A stretch of DNA of 64,000 bases from Litomosoides sigmodontis (lineage: Eukaryota > Nematoda > Chromadorea > Rhabditida > Onchocercidae). Below are positions 13,033 through 25,263 of this stretch, one piece after another. The translations under genes and the position numbers were made by a program. How positions within the stretch are numbered: the stretch's first letter is position 1; the number at the start of each line of letters is the position of its first letter. The stretch lies in the NCBI GenBank assembly GCA_963070105.1, contig OY718804.1:3427317-3491316 (forward strand), written 5' to 3'. The notes beneath the pieces are model-generated. The model did no database searches, was not told where the DNA came from, and was given only the letters and a program-made list of their open reading frames with translations.

Positions 13033-13809
13033 TTATTTTTTGAGAAATGCGACGGTGCCGTTTATTGGAATTGAAAGAATTGAATCTGTAAGGTACGGTG
13101 AAATGTGATTCATTGTTTGATGACCAGATGTAATGCACTGTAGCTCGTTGACTTCAACTCGATTACCGGTTGATAGCATTGTTTCCCATAAACCGTTTAA
13201 GGTACACGTTAACACTGCTTCTTTCATTTCCACAGGATTGCTCAAACGGAAATAATGAATCGATCTGCAGTATAAGCCAGGTAATACTCAATCTTAGTTG
13301 CAAACTCATTTAACACTTTACTCATTCATTTAAACAATACGATTAATAAATTTAAATAAACTTACGTATCATTATTTGACTGATCAATTAAACGACCACG
13401 TGCAACGATAAAATTAGCTTCAGCCTGATATGCATTACTAAATTTTGAATAACACTTTACTATTTCAACAATGCAATGTTTGCCACGCTCAACAAATCTT
13501 GACTGCAATTTACCGCACTTTCTTCCATGAGTTAGAAAAATTTCATCACATTCATCCAATTCCTCAGGTGATGGTTCACATTTCCAGCAATCTAAATGAG
13601 TTAATTAGACGAAATTGAAATATTCACAAACACTACATTCTTCTCAAGCACATAGACTAGAAATATGAGAAAGACGTACTGCGACTGATATCTCTCTCCA
13701 TTGGTCGCATCCAACCATCGCCAGGAAAGCTATCGATTGTCGCTGCGAATGTTACTATGTGAAAAATTAGACGAACTAGCATAACGAACGCTTTAGGTGA
13801 GAAGTTCAT
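13033..13809 (-). CDS. Small secreted cysteine-rich nematode protein, family unknown
   Basis: Three minus-strand exons, 13680-13809, 13366-13591 and 13033-13264, join in phase with clean donors (GTACGT, GTAAGT) and acceptors. They encode about 195 residues. Residues 1 to about 23 form a hydrophobic signal peptide (VMLVRLIFHIV, then AATIDS). The mature part has eight cysteines: NCWKC at the start of exon 2, then single cysteines at DEC, RKC, KHC, VKC, LTC and LQC. An even number spread this way suggests a disulfide-bonded extracellular domain. An Asn-X-Thr/Ser site (NNDTS) lies at the exon 2/3 junction. The pattern recalls nematode C6-type or related secreted domains, but I do not recognise the family and assign no function. 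Splice phase and signal peptide make a real gene likely. Confidence 0.75.
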
Positions 13810-16800
13810 CAGTGATGAAATGAAACGGAAGTTCTTTTTTTGGGATGAACGTGACGATGACCTTTGACCTCTTCAAAATTCTCCGCCTTCATTTGTCGAC
13901 TTTGTGCAGAAAAAAAAACAGATTCCAAGCATTTCTCTCTGCACTCTGCTTTGCTTTTTCTATTACTCAATCGATAGTGTACACCTGAGAAGGTATTTTG
14001 ATTATGAATATAGCATTTTGAAATTATTCGAATGAAATAAATTCAAATATTTGTAAGCTAACTCTGTTAAGTATCTTAGTCCTTTTTTTCCCGAAATGAG
14101 CGGAATACGTATTATCCGATACCATCAAGAAAAATATAAAAATTAATGTTTATATGCATGAGGAAATACCTGAACTTACGACTGCTTGATGCACACGGAC
14201 TTATGCATATTTCCTGATATTAAAATTGGAATTAAATAATTGCAATCAATAATTGAAAGATACAGTCGGCTGCTCGGATAAATTCAAATAGAAAGAAGAA
14301 AAAATACGGAAATGAAGGAAAAATGAGGTGCACTAACAATCATTGCTTGTTCCATCGATCGACTGCTTGATTTCTTTTTCTTTTTTCCGTTCACCATATT
14401 TGCATTCATTTCGATTAAACGTTATTTAAGGCGCTACATTTCATCAAACTCATTTCAATCTAACTGAATTCAGTTTCACTTGACCTAATATGATTTGATC
14501 GACGTTACCTCATCCTCACTCAGCTCGGTTCAACTCAGCCCAGACCCGATGATGCCATGCCTATCGAGTCAGAACACTTATCAATTCAACTTCCACACGA
14601 CAAATCAGCCATGCAGCTGTTCAGTTATCAGGTGTTTCGCCATCCTATAAAGTTCGGTATACCTGGCTTCCCATTGGCAGAATGTTGGCGGCGAGGGTTG
14701 TGGTGAAGAAGGTCACTGGCATAAGTGACGTTGAGTTAACCTTACTGCGGTTGCATTTTTCTGATATGTGTTAAAGGCAACTCATATATTAAGAGGAAAT
14801 GACTGAAAATCATCACATGCCATCTGTGAGAGTGTGCTGCCGTAAGAGCATCATCGGCCAAGTTCACGCTGACGTTCACGTTCACGTTCATGTCTTTTCT
14901 TCTCGCAAGCACTTCCTAATCTGCCATTCAAGAAAGCTGCTGTCATTGAGGTGGCTCAAAGATCAGGCGTTCGCTGACACAATCCATTTTTCCTTGTAGA
15001 AATTGGAAACGATGAAGACTTACTTTAGGAAAACCCATTTCAGTCATACTCCACCAATTTATCGGTCCAATGCCTTTTGACGTTGAAATGTTCAGCTAAT
15101 CCGTCTTTCAAACTGATATTTTATTGACTGAAAGATGAAGTGAATTTTTTTCTCACTCATTGTCTCATGCTTTCTGGCTTTCCCTAACATGGAATTGAAG
15201 GTTTAGTTCGAGAAGCGCTACATCAGCAACTGTTGATTTTTCAGTTTAGTTCATTAAATTTTACATTTCTCTTTTCTAAATTAGCGTGGCGCAACTTCAC
15301 GTAATGTGAAGATAACTATACCTTCCATATGTAATCTCATCATGTCTACAGGAAAATTAAGCAGAAGTCCTATTTCATGTGATTGGTAGTATTTCTCAGG
15401 TGATGTCATAGCTTCGAGTGGAAATCCTCTGTCTACATCATCGATTTTAATTAACTGCTGTATTACTGTTATGTGATTCTGTTACGTACTGTTTCTCGTT
15501 TTCTCTAGTTAACGGACATCGGACACGCAGTCAGCTTATCGGAGAAATATCTTCTTTTTGCATAGAAGTATTTCCTTTCGTTGCTTCACGTAAACCTGAA
15601 GTTTCCTGAAAGTTAAACTCAAATAGAGCGATCCATAACATAATGTAAAATAAAGAATCTTCGCTAGTCATTGAAGGAATCACCGTAGAAGTTGATACTC
15701 TTGAGGGGAGCAGGACTTGAAAGACGGAAATCTTGTCACATCAGTTCCGTCGAGCAGATCAACGATCGATGGTTAATCCGTTGATAGCTGAAAAAAAGGA
15801 TCAAAAGACGTGCGTAATACCCGCGGTGTAGGGGCGTGTGAACTTGCACATGAAAGATACGTGCATAAGCTGAACTCTTCGCTTAGTTTTGAAGGATAGT
15901 TAACGTCTTTTGATTTATTCAAGGTCCAACTCTAAAGACAGAAATGGCTGTGCACGTATGGTACCTCAGACGATGAGATGTGGACTTAGTCCAACCAGCT
16001 GAATGAACGACTTTCACTCGTCGAGTGGTACCTTCGCGCAATTCAGGTGGATTCAGGATCTTGTTAGTTCACAGTTCAGAGAGATACTTCGAGTTTCGCC
16101 GGTCGAGGCTTCTCTCGGTTGGAAATTCTCTTCAATATAAATGCTATATAAACGCATGTGGATGTGTTGCAGATGAGTTCATAAGATATCCAGGTGGGAG
16201 TTGATTTTAACAAACGAAGTTTCGCTTGCTAGATGGTTGAACGTCCATCTAAAATGTTGTGTCGGAGTTCAAAGGTTTTTTGTACTTTTTAATGGAACTC
16301 ACTTATGGCTACGTGAATTCTCTGCGACTTACATTAATTTCCACCGGTCACCTATGGTGCTGGACGTACGTTATGCCGTTTACGGTCGTGCATAGCTCTC
16401 TTCACTTACGTTCTTAAGGTACACATATATAACTTATTATATACAGCCTTAGTACGCACACATCCAATAAACCTGTCAGCGATTAACCAGCTTTTGATTA
16501 TGAGTATGACTGGAAAAGCTAAATCACTTTATCTTCGTTTTCAACAAAAGTATGAATTTTACGGTTCACTTTTCTCAAGTTTTTGTTCAGTTGATTGTGC
16601 TATTATGTATCCTATACTTATCTGTATCTAGGACTAGAATATCTGATTTCACCATGATAAGGTCAAAATAGAGCGGTACGACACGAAGCTTTTATCATCA
16701 AATTATCGTTCGCTTTGACACTTCCTTCGCTGTTATGTACGAGGTTGGAAGCTTTATGTTTATTTTCTCTATGGTTTAGTTTAAGTTTTAATTCCAGGAT

Positions 16801-16832
16801 TTCAATTGTAAGCACCAAGAAACGCCAGTGCA
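13810..16832. other. Intergenic region without recognised genes
   Basis: About 3 kb. Several short open frames exist (for example 14799-14999 and 16201-16395), but none matches a family or forms a splice chain. Composition between 14.5 and 16.4 kb is less AT-extreme than the flanks. It could hold 5' UTR or promoter of the resolvase gene, or non-coding transcripts. A run of GTTCAC/GACGTTCACG hexamers lies at about 14869-14890. I see no tRNA or other structured RNA. Confidence 0.5.
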
Positions 16833-19800
16833 ATGGGCGTTACAAGCATGTGGGAATACGTGCAAAAGTTTGTGCAACCTGTGAATATATCTGCACTACG
16901 GAACAAACGGATTGCTATAGGTTAATTATAAATGTTTTTTGAAGAATGTGCTTAATCATGCAGAATCAAAAAGTTACTAAATAACAGCAGAAAAACGATG
17001 TGAGCAAACACTCAAATCAAGAAATTGGGAATTTGGAAGCGAAATGGAGGATGCTGGTAAAGGAAGAAAAAAGAAAAAGATTGAAAAAGATCGGTTATAA
17101 CTTTCATTTTTTATTTTAGATGGTCACATATGGCTATGTGAGGTATTACGTGGCTCGGTAGCACACTGCTCAACAACTCGGAAACCATATTTAAGCACAT
17201 TTTACACACGATGTCGAAGTCTAATGGAAGAGGGTGTGGAACCTATTGTTGTGTTCGACGGAATTGATGAGGGCGAAAGAACAAATGTTTGTTTCCATTT
17301 ATTGTGTCCAAAGAACGACGTCTGCATTCCCACACATTCAATAGTACTGAAGCACCGTCACATTACCTTTTGAAATATGTAACGATTTCAGATGGATTAT
17401 ACGGTTTCTACGATGAAAAAAGCAAGGAAGCGTGGGAACAAGTATTGGACATCCGAACTAAAACAAGAAATGCTACCGAAAATTGAAGAAATCAAGGTGG
17501 AGAATTAGAAGTGTCTGTATAGTAAATGCTGCGTAGTATTCGTCATGTAGTACATACTTGCAAATTTAAAAGCTACGGTGGTGTGCTAATTGATTACTAA
17601 GTTGAAATAATTGAGCGTTTGCCAAGCGCAAACGCAGTAAACAGTACATGTAGATTTCCTGAAGTTTGTTTGTTCTTTCACAAATAAAATAAATTTCCTG
17701 AAAGTGCAGGATAGCGAAGATACATATATTGTGGTCTATCTGAGTGAGCTGATTTTCATACTGAAAATAACAATACCTTCGAATAGGGTACATAAAGGCG
17801 AAATTATTTGAAGGTATTGTTAAATTCAATGGGAGTGCGCTGGATGGAAAGTAAGTTGGAAGGCGAAGCACAGTGCGCACAGCTTGAGCAACGAGGCCTA
17901 GTGCATGGTTGCATCACACGAGATTTCGATTATATTCTTTTTGGAGGGAATAATCTCTATCAGGCAATGATGCTTTTTTACTTTTTTAAATTTAAAGGAG
18001 TCTTCGAAGTCCGTATTAATAAAAAGTTTTATTTAGCTTCACTATTGTTTCCTAATCGAGTTATTGAGTTTCACACATTCGGTAATTTAGAAGTTCGTTG
18101 ATTTCGACTGTTTGTGTGTAGGTGAATGTCATACCAAAAAAGTGCGCACAGTTAATGCATCGTACAGACGAGTTCGTATTTCTCCGTGAAAGATAATTTT
18201 TGATCTTTTAAATTTCCTCAGTTAGGAATCACATATTGAAAATAAAGTGAATGATATTCATTTAGAAATGGCATTTTAATTTAAGGTCGAGTTTGGTTTT
18301 GGTGGCAAGGTGCAGAATAGCATCCTCCATCTTTCCATGGATTACCTGGATGAAACCTTGTGCTTGAGCAGGTAAAGCCTTTGAATTTCTGAAGAGGTTT
18401 TTGAGAGCAACAAAGGAGAAGGAGTGAGAGAGTCCTAGTTTTATTATGTGCCTTATAATTATTATGCATATGTAGCAATCACCAAGGATTAAATTTATTT
18501 CATCTTTAAAAAGACGTACGCTTTGAAATATTGCTTTCTTGTGAAGTTCTTTCCTTTCTATACAAAGTAAAAATAAAATTTTTAGGAAAGAAACTAAGGA
18601 TAAGCTGACAATCATAAAATTAAGCAAGTTAGCACGTAGTCGTAGTTTCAGGTCTTGCCTTATCGCGATGACAATAATGATTGGTTGTGATTATGCCCAA
18701 AAAGGAATTCCGGGTGTTGGTTTAGTTACAGCTTTGGAAATTGTTTCTGAATTTTATCTCATGAAGCATGATCATCCTCAAGTCATTTTGGATAGATTTA
18801 AGTACATTTTGCTTGTCTGTTCCTTTTTCTAATTTATATTTGAATGGATTTTAATCTTCAGTGTAAACAATGTTTTCTGAATAGGTCTTTTCTAAATTTT
18901 CTTTTACGATCGATGACTCCAGTACACGCAGGACATAAACAGTAGTATCCTTCAGTTTGTTTCACATGCGTTAATGACGTTTCAGATCTTACACGACAGA
19001 AATGCTTCCCGTACGCGATTATGACAGCAACGTTAAACGGAAATTACGACTTAGCGTTAATAGAAATTCCATAGATTTGCGAAATTTCAATCCAAACTCA
19101 GATGCGATGTCTAATGCGATCAACATTTATATGATGCCGCTTGTTATCGAGTATTCTCGTACACAACTGCCCAAAAAATTGCCACCCAACATACAAAAAA
19201 CTGAAGTACGTTCTTAAACTATGGAGCAGTCTTTTCGATATTCCAAATTACAGAACGCATTATGAACCATTTTGTGCAGTGTATCATAAGATGATTAGAC
19301 CATCACATACCGAACGTTGTTAGATAATCAGGCGGTTTTTGCCTGCTGATTTCGTGTACTTTTGCTTATCTCTTCTACAGCAAAGAAATGTATGCTGAGA
19401 TAAATACTTTAAATCAACTTTTTCGTTGAAGGAAATACTGATGCGTGAGTGTAATTGGAAGCCAAATGGAATTAATTGTGCTCAGAAAATGCAGCCAGAT
19501 GAAGACAGAGTTGAGGTAAGCTATACTTTCAGATATTAGCTTCTTCTAACTGTGTTTCTAGGATGCTAACAAAATCATTGCTTTCTTTTCATTTGTTAAG
19601 TGGGATGGTTATTATATGTTTACTCCTCATAGCATTCCTGAATGATTTAGAAGTGTGCAACGCTCGCCAAGGGAGGGCGTAATGCTTGCTCAAAACGTGA
19701 ACGAGTTGCCATGGAACGACTGCGTGTGAACGCTTTACTTTACAAACACAGTCCTGTAAGTCCTTCAGGTTTCTTCAGAAACAGAATAAGAAAGTAAAAC

Positions 19801-20427
19801 TACCTTACAGATTTCTTAACCGTAAATTTAATATCATGTGTTATCTTTTTATTAGATATAAAAGCAATTAAAGTCGATAGGTCGTTGAAACAGTAATGAT
19901 GGTACTTATCTGACCTTACTATTCGCTTTTTAAGACAATTTCACAAGTCAATTATTTCTTCACTATGTTCAAAATCTCTTAGAATTTTAGTGTATTAGTG
20001 TCAATGTTATCTAGGTGGTGCCGAACACATATTCCATATGATATGGAATTACAGCTTTAAATATATGTTTTGATCATTGCAGGTGATAGAAGTGATCTCA
20101 GTACCATCAACATCAGAAGATATGAATCAGTTAAATGGTGAAAGCAGTGGTGTAAATATTCCGTCACAAAGAGATGCAGCGCAACGAACTGGACGTAAAA
20201 AAGGAAATCATGAGACCACTGTGCAACAACCACCGCCCAGCAAAATTCCTCGAAAAGATGGTTTTGTTACAAAAGTGAATGCTTCTAATATAAATCAGGT
20301 ACAGGTACAACCAACATCAGGACAAAATGAACAGATCATCATTGAGGAGCAAAACTCAGCTGCCACTGAGCTTCTCGTCGTCGAAGATGTCGGTCGCACC
20401 AATGCATTGCAGGTCTTCACAGTATAA
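16833..20427 (+). CDS. gen-1: GEN1-type Holliday junction resolvase (XPG/Rad2 nuclease family)
   Basis: Ten exons: 16833-16920, 17120-17286, 17392-17496, 17814-17963, 18122-18175, 18629-18801, 18986-19205, 19432-19515, 19651-19755, 20083-20427. They give about 496 residues. The protein begins MGVTSMW, as GEN1 proteins do. All expected acidic metal ligands of the XPG nuclease core are visible: D30 in IAIDGHIW, D76 in VVFDGID, E136/E138 in KLEGEAQC, D157/D159 in TRDFDYILFGG, and D209 in IGCDYAQKG. The helix-hairpin-helix GIPGVG follows. GEN1 cuts four-way DNA junctions in homologous recombination, in the nucleus. The C-terminal third is polar and probably disordered. Exons 4-6 are the least certain: the best model needs a GC donor at 17964 and a weak acceptor at 18628. 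Family assignment is firm; exact middle exon borders are not. Confidence 0.88.
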
Positions 20428-22797
20428 TTGCCTCGTTTTTAAAGTAAAATCTCTTACATTGTCACTATTTTTCATCTTTTAAATAATTGAATTTTCTATC
20501 AGTTTTAACTGACACTTTCCACAAATCCCACTTACACTATGCAAAATTATTTCTACCTGCTTCTTTTCTGATTAGGTTTTTTTTCTCAACCTCGTTGACA
20601 ACATTTGTTACAAAGTTTTTTGGCAATTAGCCAAAGTTTTAATCCTAAGTTAATTTCTTATACGGTAAAGGTGAAACTTCTTGTCAGTAGGGCTGAAAAG
20701 ATGGCTCTACAGGAAGCTACAGGAGTGGATATAAGGGAGAAATCTTCTAGCCATTTCTTTGTAAAATCAACGCTTGAAGACTGCATTGTATTGTTATGTG
20801 TACTAGATTTAATAAGGGAACTTTGTAAAATTTTATTGAAAAATGTTCTGATATGTATTGTTGCATGATGTAAATAATGAGAAAAAATGCTATAACTCGA
20901 AGGATGGCTGGCCGACACACGTGTGGAGTTTGTTGATTAACTGCTGATTTAAACGGTCAAGTTTGAAGGAGTGTTTGCGCACAAACTCACTCTTACTCAT
21001 AGCATTGATTTTATTTTGTCTTATGAGTTGTTCTTGCCCTGTGTAAAAATATAAACATGTGGAGTAATATATTGCCAAATTTGCAGATAATTCAATCGAG
21101 GGCATAATTTCTCGATTATACGAAGGTGACGAATTCAGTTACTGTGGTTCATACGGGCTAATGAAAAATACGGCATCAATATTACTAAAACCGTTGTGGT
21201 TTCCTTCCTCTTTTATGTTTTGTTTTTATCATACCGAAAGCAATGGTCTTTCATTTCCTTTGCCTTTGCTTTCTTATTTTACTGTATTTGTACTGCATTA
21301 TATAATCTCCCTTTTGTCTATCGCGCTCTGATAGAATCCGCCTCAGTGCTAAGCTTTTTAGTTTAGTATCTGTTAGCCGGTGATTTTGGCTTTTGTTGTT
21401 TATCTATTACTAGTATTATTTTTATTTTTTGATTTAACTTTATTATATTATATGGTTATTATTTACGTGTTTGATATATTATGAAGCAATTTTGCTCTGC
21501 TTCTATTCAGTTACTTACTGGAACTTGCTCGAAGTAGTACGTCTTTTTTGATTATGACTATAATTTTCACATTTTTAGCATATTTTCATATAATTTTACA
21601 GTGAAGAAACGTATCATTGGCTAAATTGAATTTTTCGCTCATTCATATCACGAGGATATCGAGGCTTTGTATTTGAATGTTAGAATAATTATTTTTAATG
21701 TAAGTATACTTGAATCATGTGAATGATTTAGGTTCCTTAGAGCACCTACGGTACAAAGGTAAGTGTTCAATATTAAGCATACCCTACAGCGGTATCACAT
21801 TGATGCATTGTATTCAGCTCTCTCAGCTGGAACATAGAAATTATTGTTTGTTTGATATTTGAATTTCATTGTTTTTTTGTTCAAACCATTTTACTTCTAA
21901 CCTTTTTTGGACACGAAGAAAGGTGAAAATTCTTTGTGATATTCACTTATCAAATATCTTTCATTTCCTTCAAATGAATACTGCAAGTTATCTATTCCAA
22001 TAAAAGTAGGGACAAGGCCTGAGCAATTTTCTTTCATCATTTATATTTCTTTCAGCATTTATTCACGGATCATGCGTTTAGGAATAAAAATTGGGAAGAA
22101 CTTAAGCATCAAAAAATAACAGTTCAGTTTTTAATGCGTCGTAATTTGCTTCCTTCCACTTTCTACTTCGTTTGTTTCTTTTCGCTGTTTTCTGCGTTAT
22201 CATTATCACATCGTTTGCGTATATATATATTTTTCATGAATCCCTAAATCAAGGGAACTATTTGCTCATGTCTAACATATTTTTTTATTTGTTTGAGGTA
22301 GTAGTATAATGGAATAATACATGTATAAGAAGTGATGTTTTTTCTTAGTTTTTCTAGGTTATGCTTAATATCTTCTCCATTTTTTTTTGTGCTTGTGAAT
22401 GTTGTTAATTATGCTCTTCGTAAAAAGCTGTTTGTGTCTGGAAGCTCTGATATCCTTATCTTTCTCTTATATATTTTGTCGTTTTTTATTATTGGTAAAA
22501 GAATAAGAGGAGCTTTAATTACACCAATGCGACTGTTGATTTTGTTGATGTACGAGGAGGAATGTTAATCATCTCCTGTTAATATACATATTTTCTACAG
22601 TGATATCGATTGACAGTATTTGGTTTAGGAATAGAACTTAAGGAAAATTTTTGATAATTTGTTTAAAAAATAGCAAACATGCAAACATGTTGAGCAAGAC
22701 TAGCATAGAGAAAAAGACTAGGAAAAAAAAGAGAAATAGATTATAAAATTCAAGATAGTGGCTTGTCAAGTTTGATACAATTTTTAAATTTGTAGAA
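20428..22797. other. Intergenic region
   Basis: About 2.4 kb of T-rich sequence between two plus-strand genes. Open frames at 20605-20868 and 22332-22568 are hydrophobic T-rich translations without homology or splice partners. It probably holds the resolvase 3' UTR and the bcas-2 promoter. I recognise nothing else. Confidence 0.6.
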
Positions 22798-24120
22798 ATG
22801 GCTGTAGTACCACATATTGCGGCTGCAGCGGGTAAGTCAGATGATGCAGCAGTCTTGGTGGATGCTTTACCTTATCTTGATTCGAATTATACGGAATCCG
22901 ACAGACAGATGGCAATGCAGCTGATAGAAGACGAATGCCGAGTTTTTCGTCCGGTTAAAAATTATTTGCAAAACATGGCACCTCCCGATGTTGATGTGTT
23001 TCTGACACCTTGTTTGATAAAAGAACATATTAGGATGTCCAAAAAGCAAGTAAGTCTTATTAAAATTATAACATTTTTGCCGCTGTCAATGAGATTTTAA
23101 TGGAGAGGTATGAAATGTTCTACGTTATGTAGGTAGCAGATAGAACAATGGAAAAGATCATAGTAAGCTGGGGATTCATACATAAGAAACGGATGTACTT
23201 CGATTTGCATTTTTTTCACTGCAATTTTTCAAGTTTTTTGAACTTTCGTCATTTGAGGTAGATGCTTATATTCTTTAGCAGTTGTGGTTTTTTATTTTTT
23301 CCAGGAAATGCCAAAATTAGATATGTCACGGTATGAGTTGTCGTGTCCATCAACAACGGGGCGGCAGGGTGATAAAACCTCTTGGAGAAAAGTATGTTTT
23401 CAAATGTTCTAACTTTTAATTACATTCTTCAATTTCAATTTATTTGTGTTTCTGAACAACACAGTATTGGTATTGATAATAATATTACTAACAGTAACAA
23501 CGGTAGTTCAGGCTATTCGTAACGCGGCTGCTCAAAATGAACATTTGTTACTTCGTAATATCAATTTGCAACTGATGGACGAGCACGCACCACCTGTTTA
23601 CCTTCGATACAACAAGGAATTGGAAACTATGCTACACTATGAAGAAAAAGAATTAAGGAAGGTAATACTTGTAAATGACTTTAAGTATTCTTTTTTGTTT
23701 CCCAGACATCTGTTTTAGCTGTATGATTGTTTTGGTAATCTTTGAGCTTTGCTTGTATCGATCTTTACATTGGCTTCCTACATTCCTACTATCCCAATCC
23801 TAGTCAGAGACATATTTCTTCATTTGTTTCTATTATCGTCTTATTTTCAGCTTACATGTATGTATAGGTTCAATCATAGATTTTTTTGTAAGTTTTCTCT
23901 TCTTTTGTTTGCATTGAAATTTGGATTTCAGCTTCGAGAGGAGGTGATGGAAATTCATTCGAGACGGCGGAAAAGTCAACTGGAAGCGGGACTAAAACTA
24001 AAAGATTTGGAGCAAAATTGGGTACAAATGGTCACTAAGAATTATAAAATGGAGCTTGCATGCCAGGAGCTAGCAGCAGATAATGAAATATTGGCCAAGA
24101 AGGCTAAATTAGTTTCATAG
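22798..24120 (+). CDS. bcas-2: BCAS2/SPF27, core subunit of the Prp19 (NTC) spliceosome complex
   Basis: Four exons, 22798-23049, 23305-23391, 23512-23661 and 23932-24120, all in phase 0. They encode 225 residues, the same length as human BCAS2. Diagnostic matches are LVDALPYLD near the N-terminus, FRPVKNYL, the SRYELSCPS segment in exon 2, and the coiled-coil C-terminus with LKDLEQNWVQMVTKNYKME. The protein is a small helical scaffold in the Prp19 complex, which activates the spliceosome in the nucleus. Splice sites are canonical (GTAAGT, GTATGT, GTAATA donors). No residue appears missing. The start is the first ATG before the conserved VDALPY motif. Confidence 0.96.
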
Positions 24121-25263
24121 AATTCTTTTTTTTTAACGTTTTCTTTGTGTTGTTTACAGTGCTGCTTGTTAGCACAATTTTCATGTATGAATGAAAGGAC
24201 TTCCATTATGATGCAGGGAGCTTTTTGGGATCTATTCTTTTTTTACAAGCCTGTTATGAGAAATGAGTTACATGTCTGCTTGTTTATAAATTTTGAATCA
24301 TTTTCTTGAAGTGGTGCATTTTGAAGTAACTGTCGTCTACAGTGATCATTTTCAATTGCAATTCAATTTTAGAAATTTCTATATTTGATCTTTTTCCTTC
24401 GGAGTGATTAATAAAAATTGAAAACATTTCTAGTATAATTTCAGATATTTTTGGAATTTTCCAAACTCAAATAAACGAATTTTGATTGTTCTGAATAATT
24501 TTTTTTTTTTGAAAATACAAGAAATATTTAGTTACACAGTCGTCTTTCGGAGAAATAGCTAGCAGAACTAACTGAAAGTGCATCACATGTGGTAGTATGT
24601 TATCTCAACTGAGTGCTTTACTGGAAGAAAATTTGAATCATTGAAGTGTTCACTATTTTTCCGCAGCGCTATTTTTGGAAAGGAAAAATACAAGTGTTCA
24701 TTTATTCGTTGATATTGTTCTCGTGTGTGTGTGTGTGTATGTGTGTGTGTGTGTGTGTGCTATCCATCGAAATTGTCTTGCACTTTGCACTACGTGTTGC
24801 GTGATGACTGTAGCGTAGAGAAGGAAGCGAAGTGTAGTTTGCGGTGGCTGTCAGTTGGAGCTAAAAGAGATGACAACTGGAATTAGTTCCATCCATTCTG
24901 CCGCACATGCTGTGTACACGTTTGCTTTCATTAATTGTTTTTTTCGAATTGCTATTATGCATTATTTGTGTACCGTAAAAGTTGTGCTAGGATATGCTTC
25001 ATGCTGAGTGTGAGAATAGATGAGAAGGTATTGCATGAGTAATGATGGATGGATTTTATGCTTTACGGCAGTTTCATTGATTTATCTTCCGAGGTATATA
25101 CGTAAATGGTTAATTAAAACGGAAGTGATGTATGTTTGTGAAATATGTTGATATTTTAACGATTTTTTCTGCAAATTCATTTCAGAGTATTCTATTGAAA
25201 TCGATTCACATATTTCAACGTTTTGCTGCTGTTTGATTCAGAGACTGATGTGAAGGAGTGGAA
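24121..25263. other. Intergenic region between bcas-2 and the extended synaptotagmin gene
   Basis: AT-rich, with an interrupted GT repeat at about 24722-24760. AATAAA-like hexamers at about 24409 and 24470 could serve bcas-2 polyadenylation. No coding signal is seen. Confidence 0.6.
24722..24760. repeat. (GT)n microsatellite
   Basis: GT dinucleotide run of about 38 bp with one interruption, in non-coding sequence. Confidence 0.85.

Noticed and set aside
18262..18627. 121-codon minus-strand open frame
   Set aside because: Lies within an intron of gen-1 on the other strand and has no homology; it reflects chance absence of stops.
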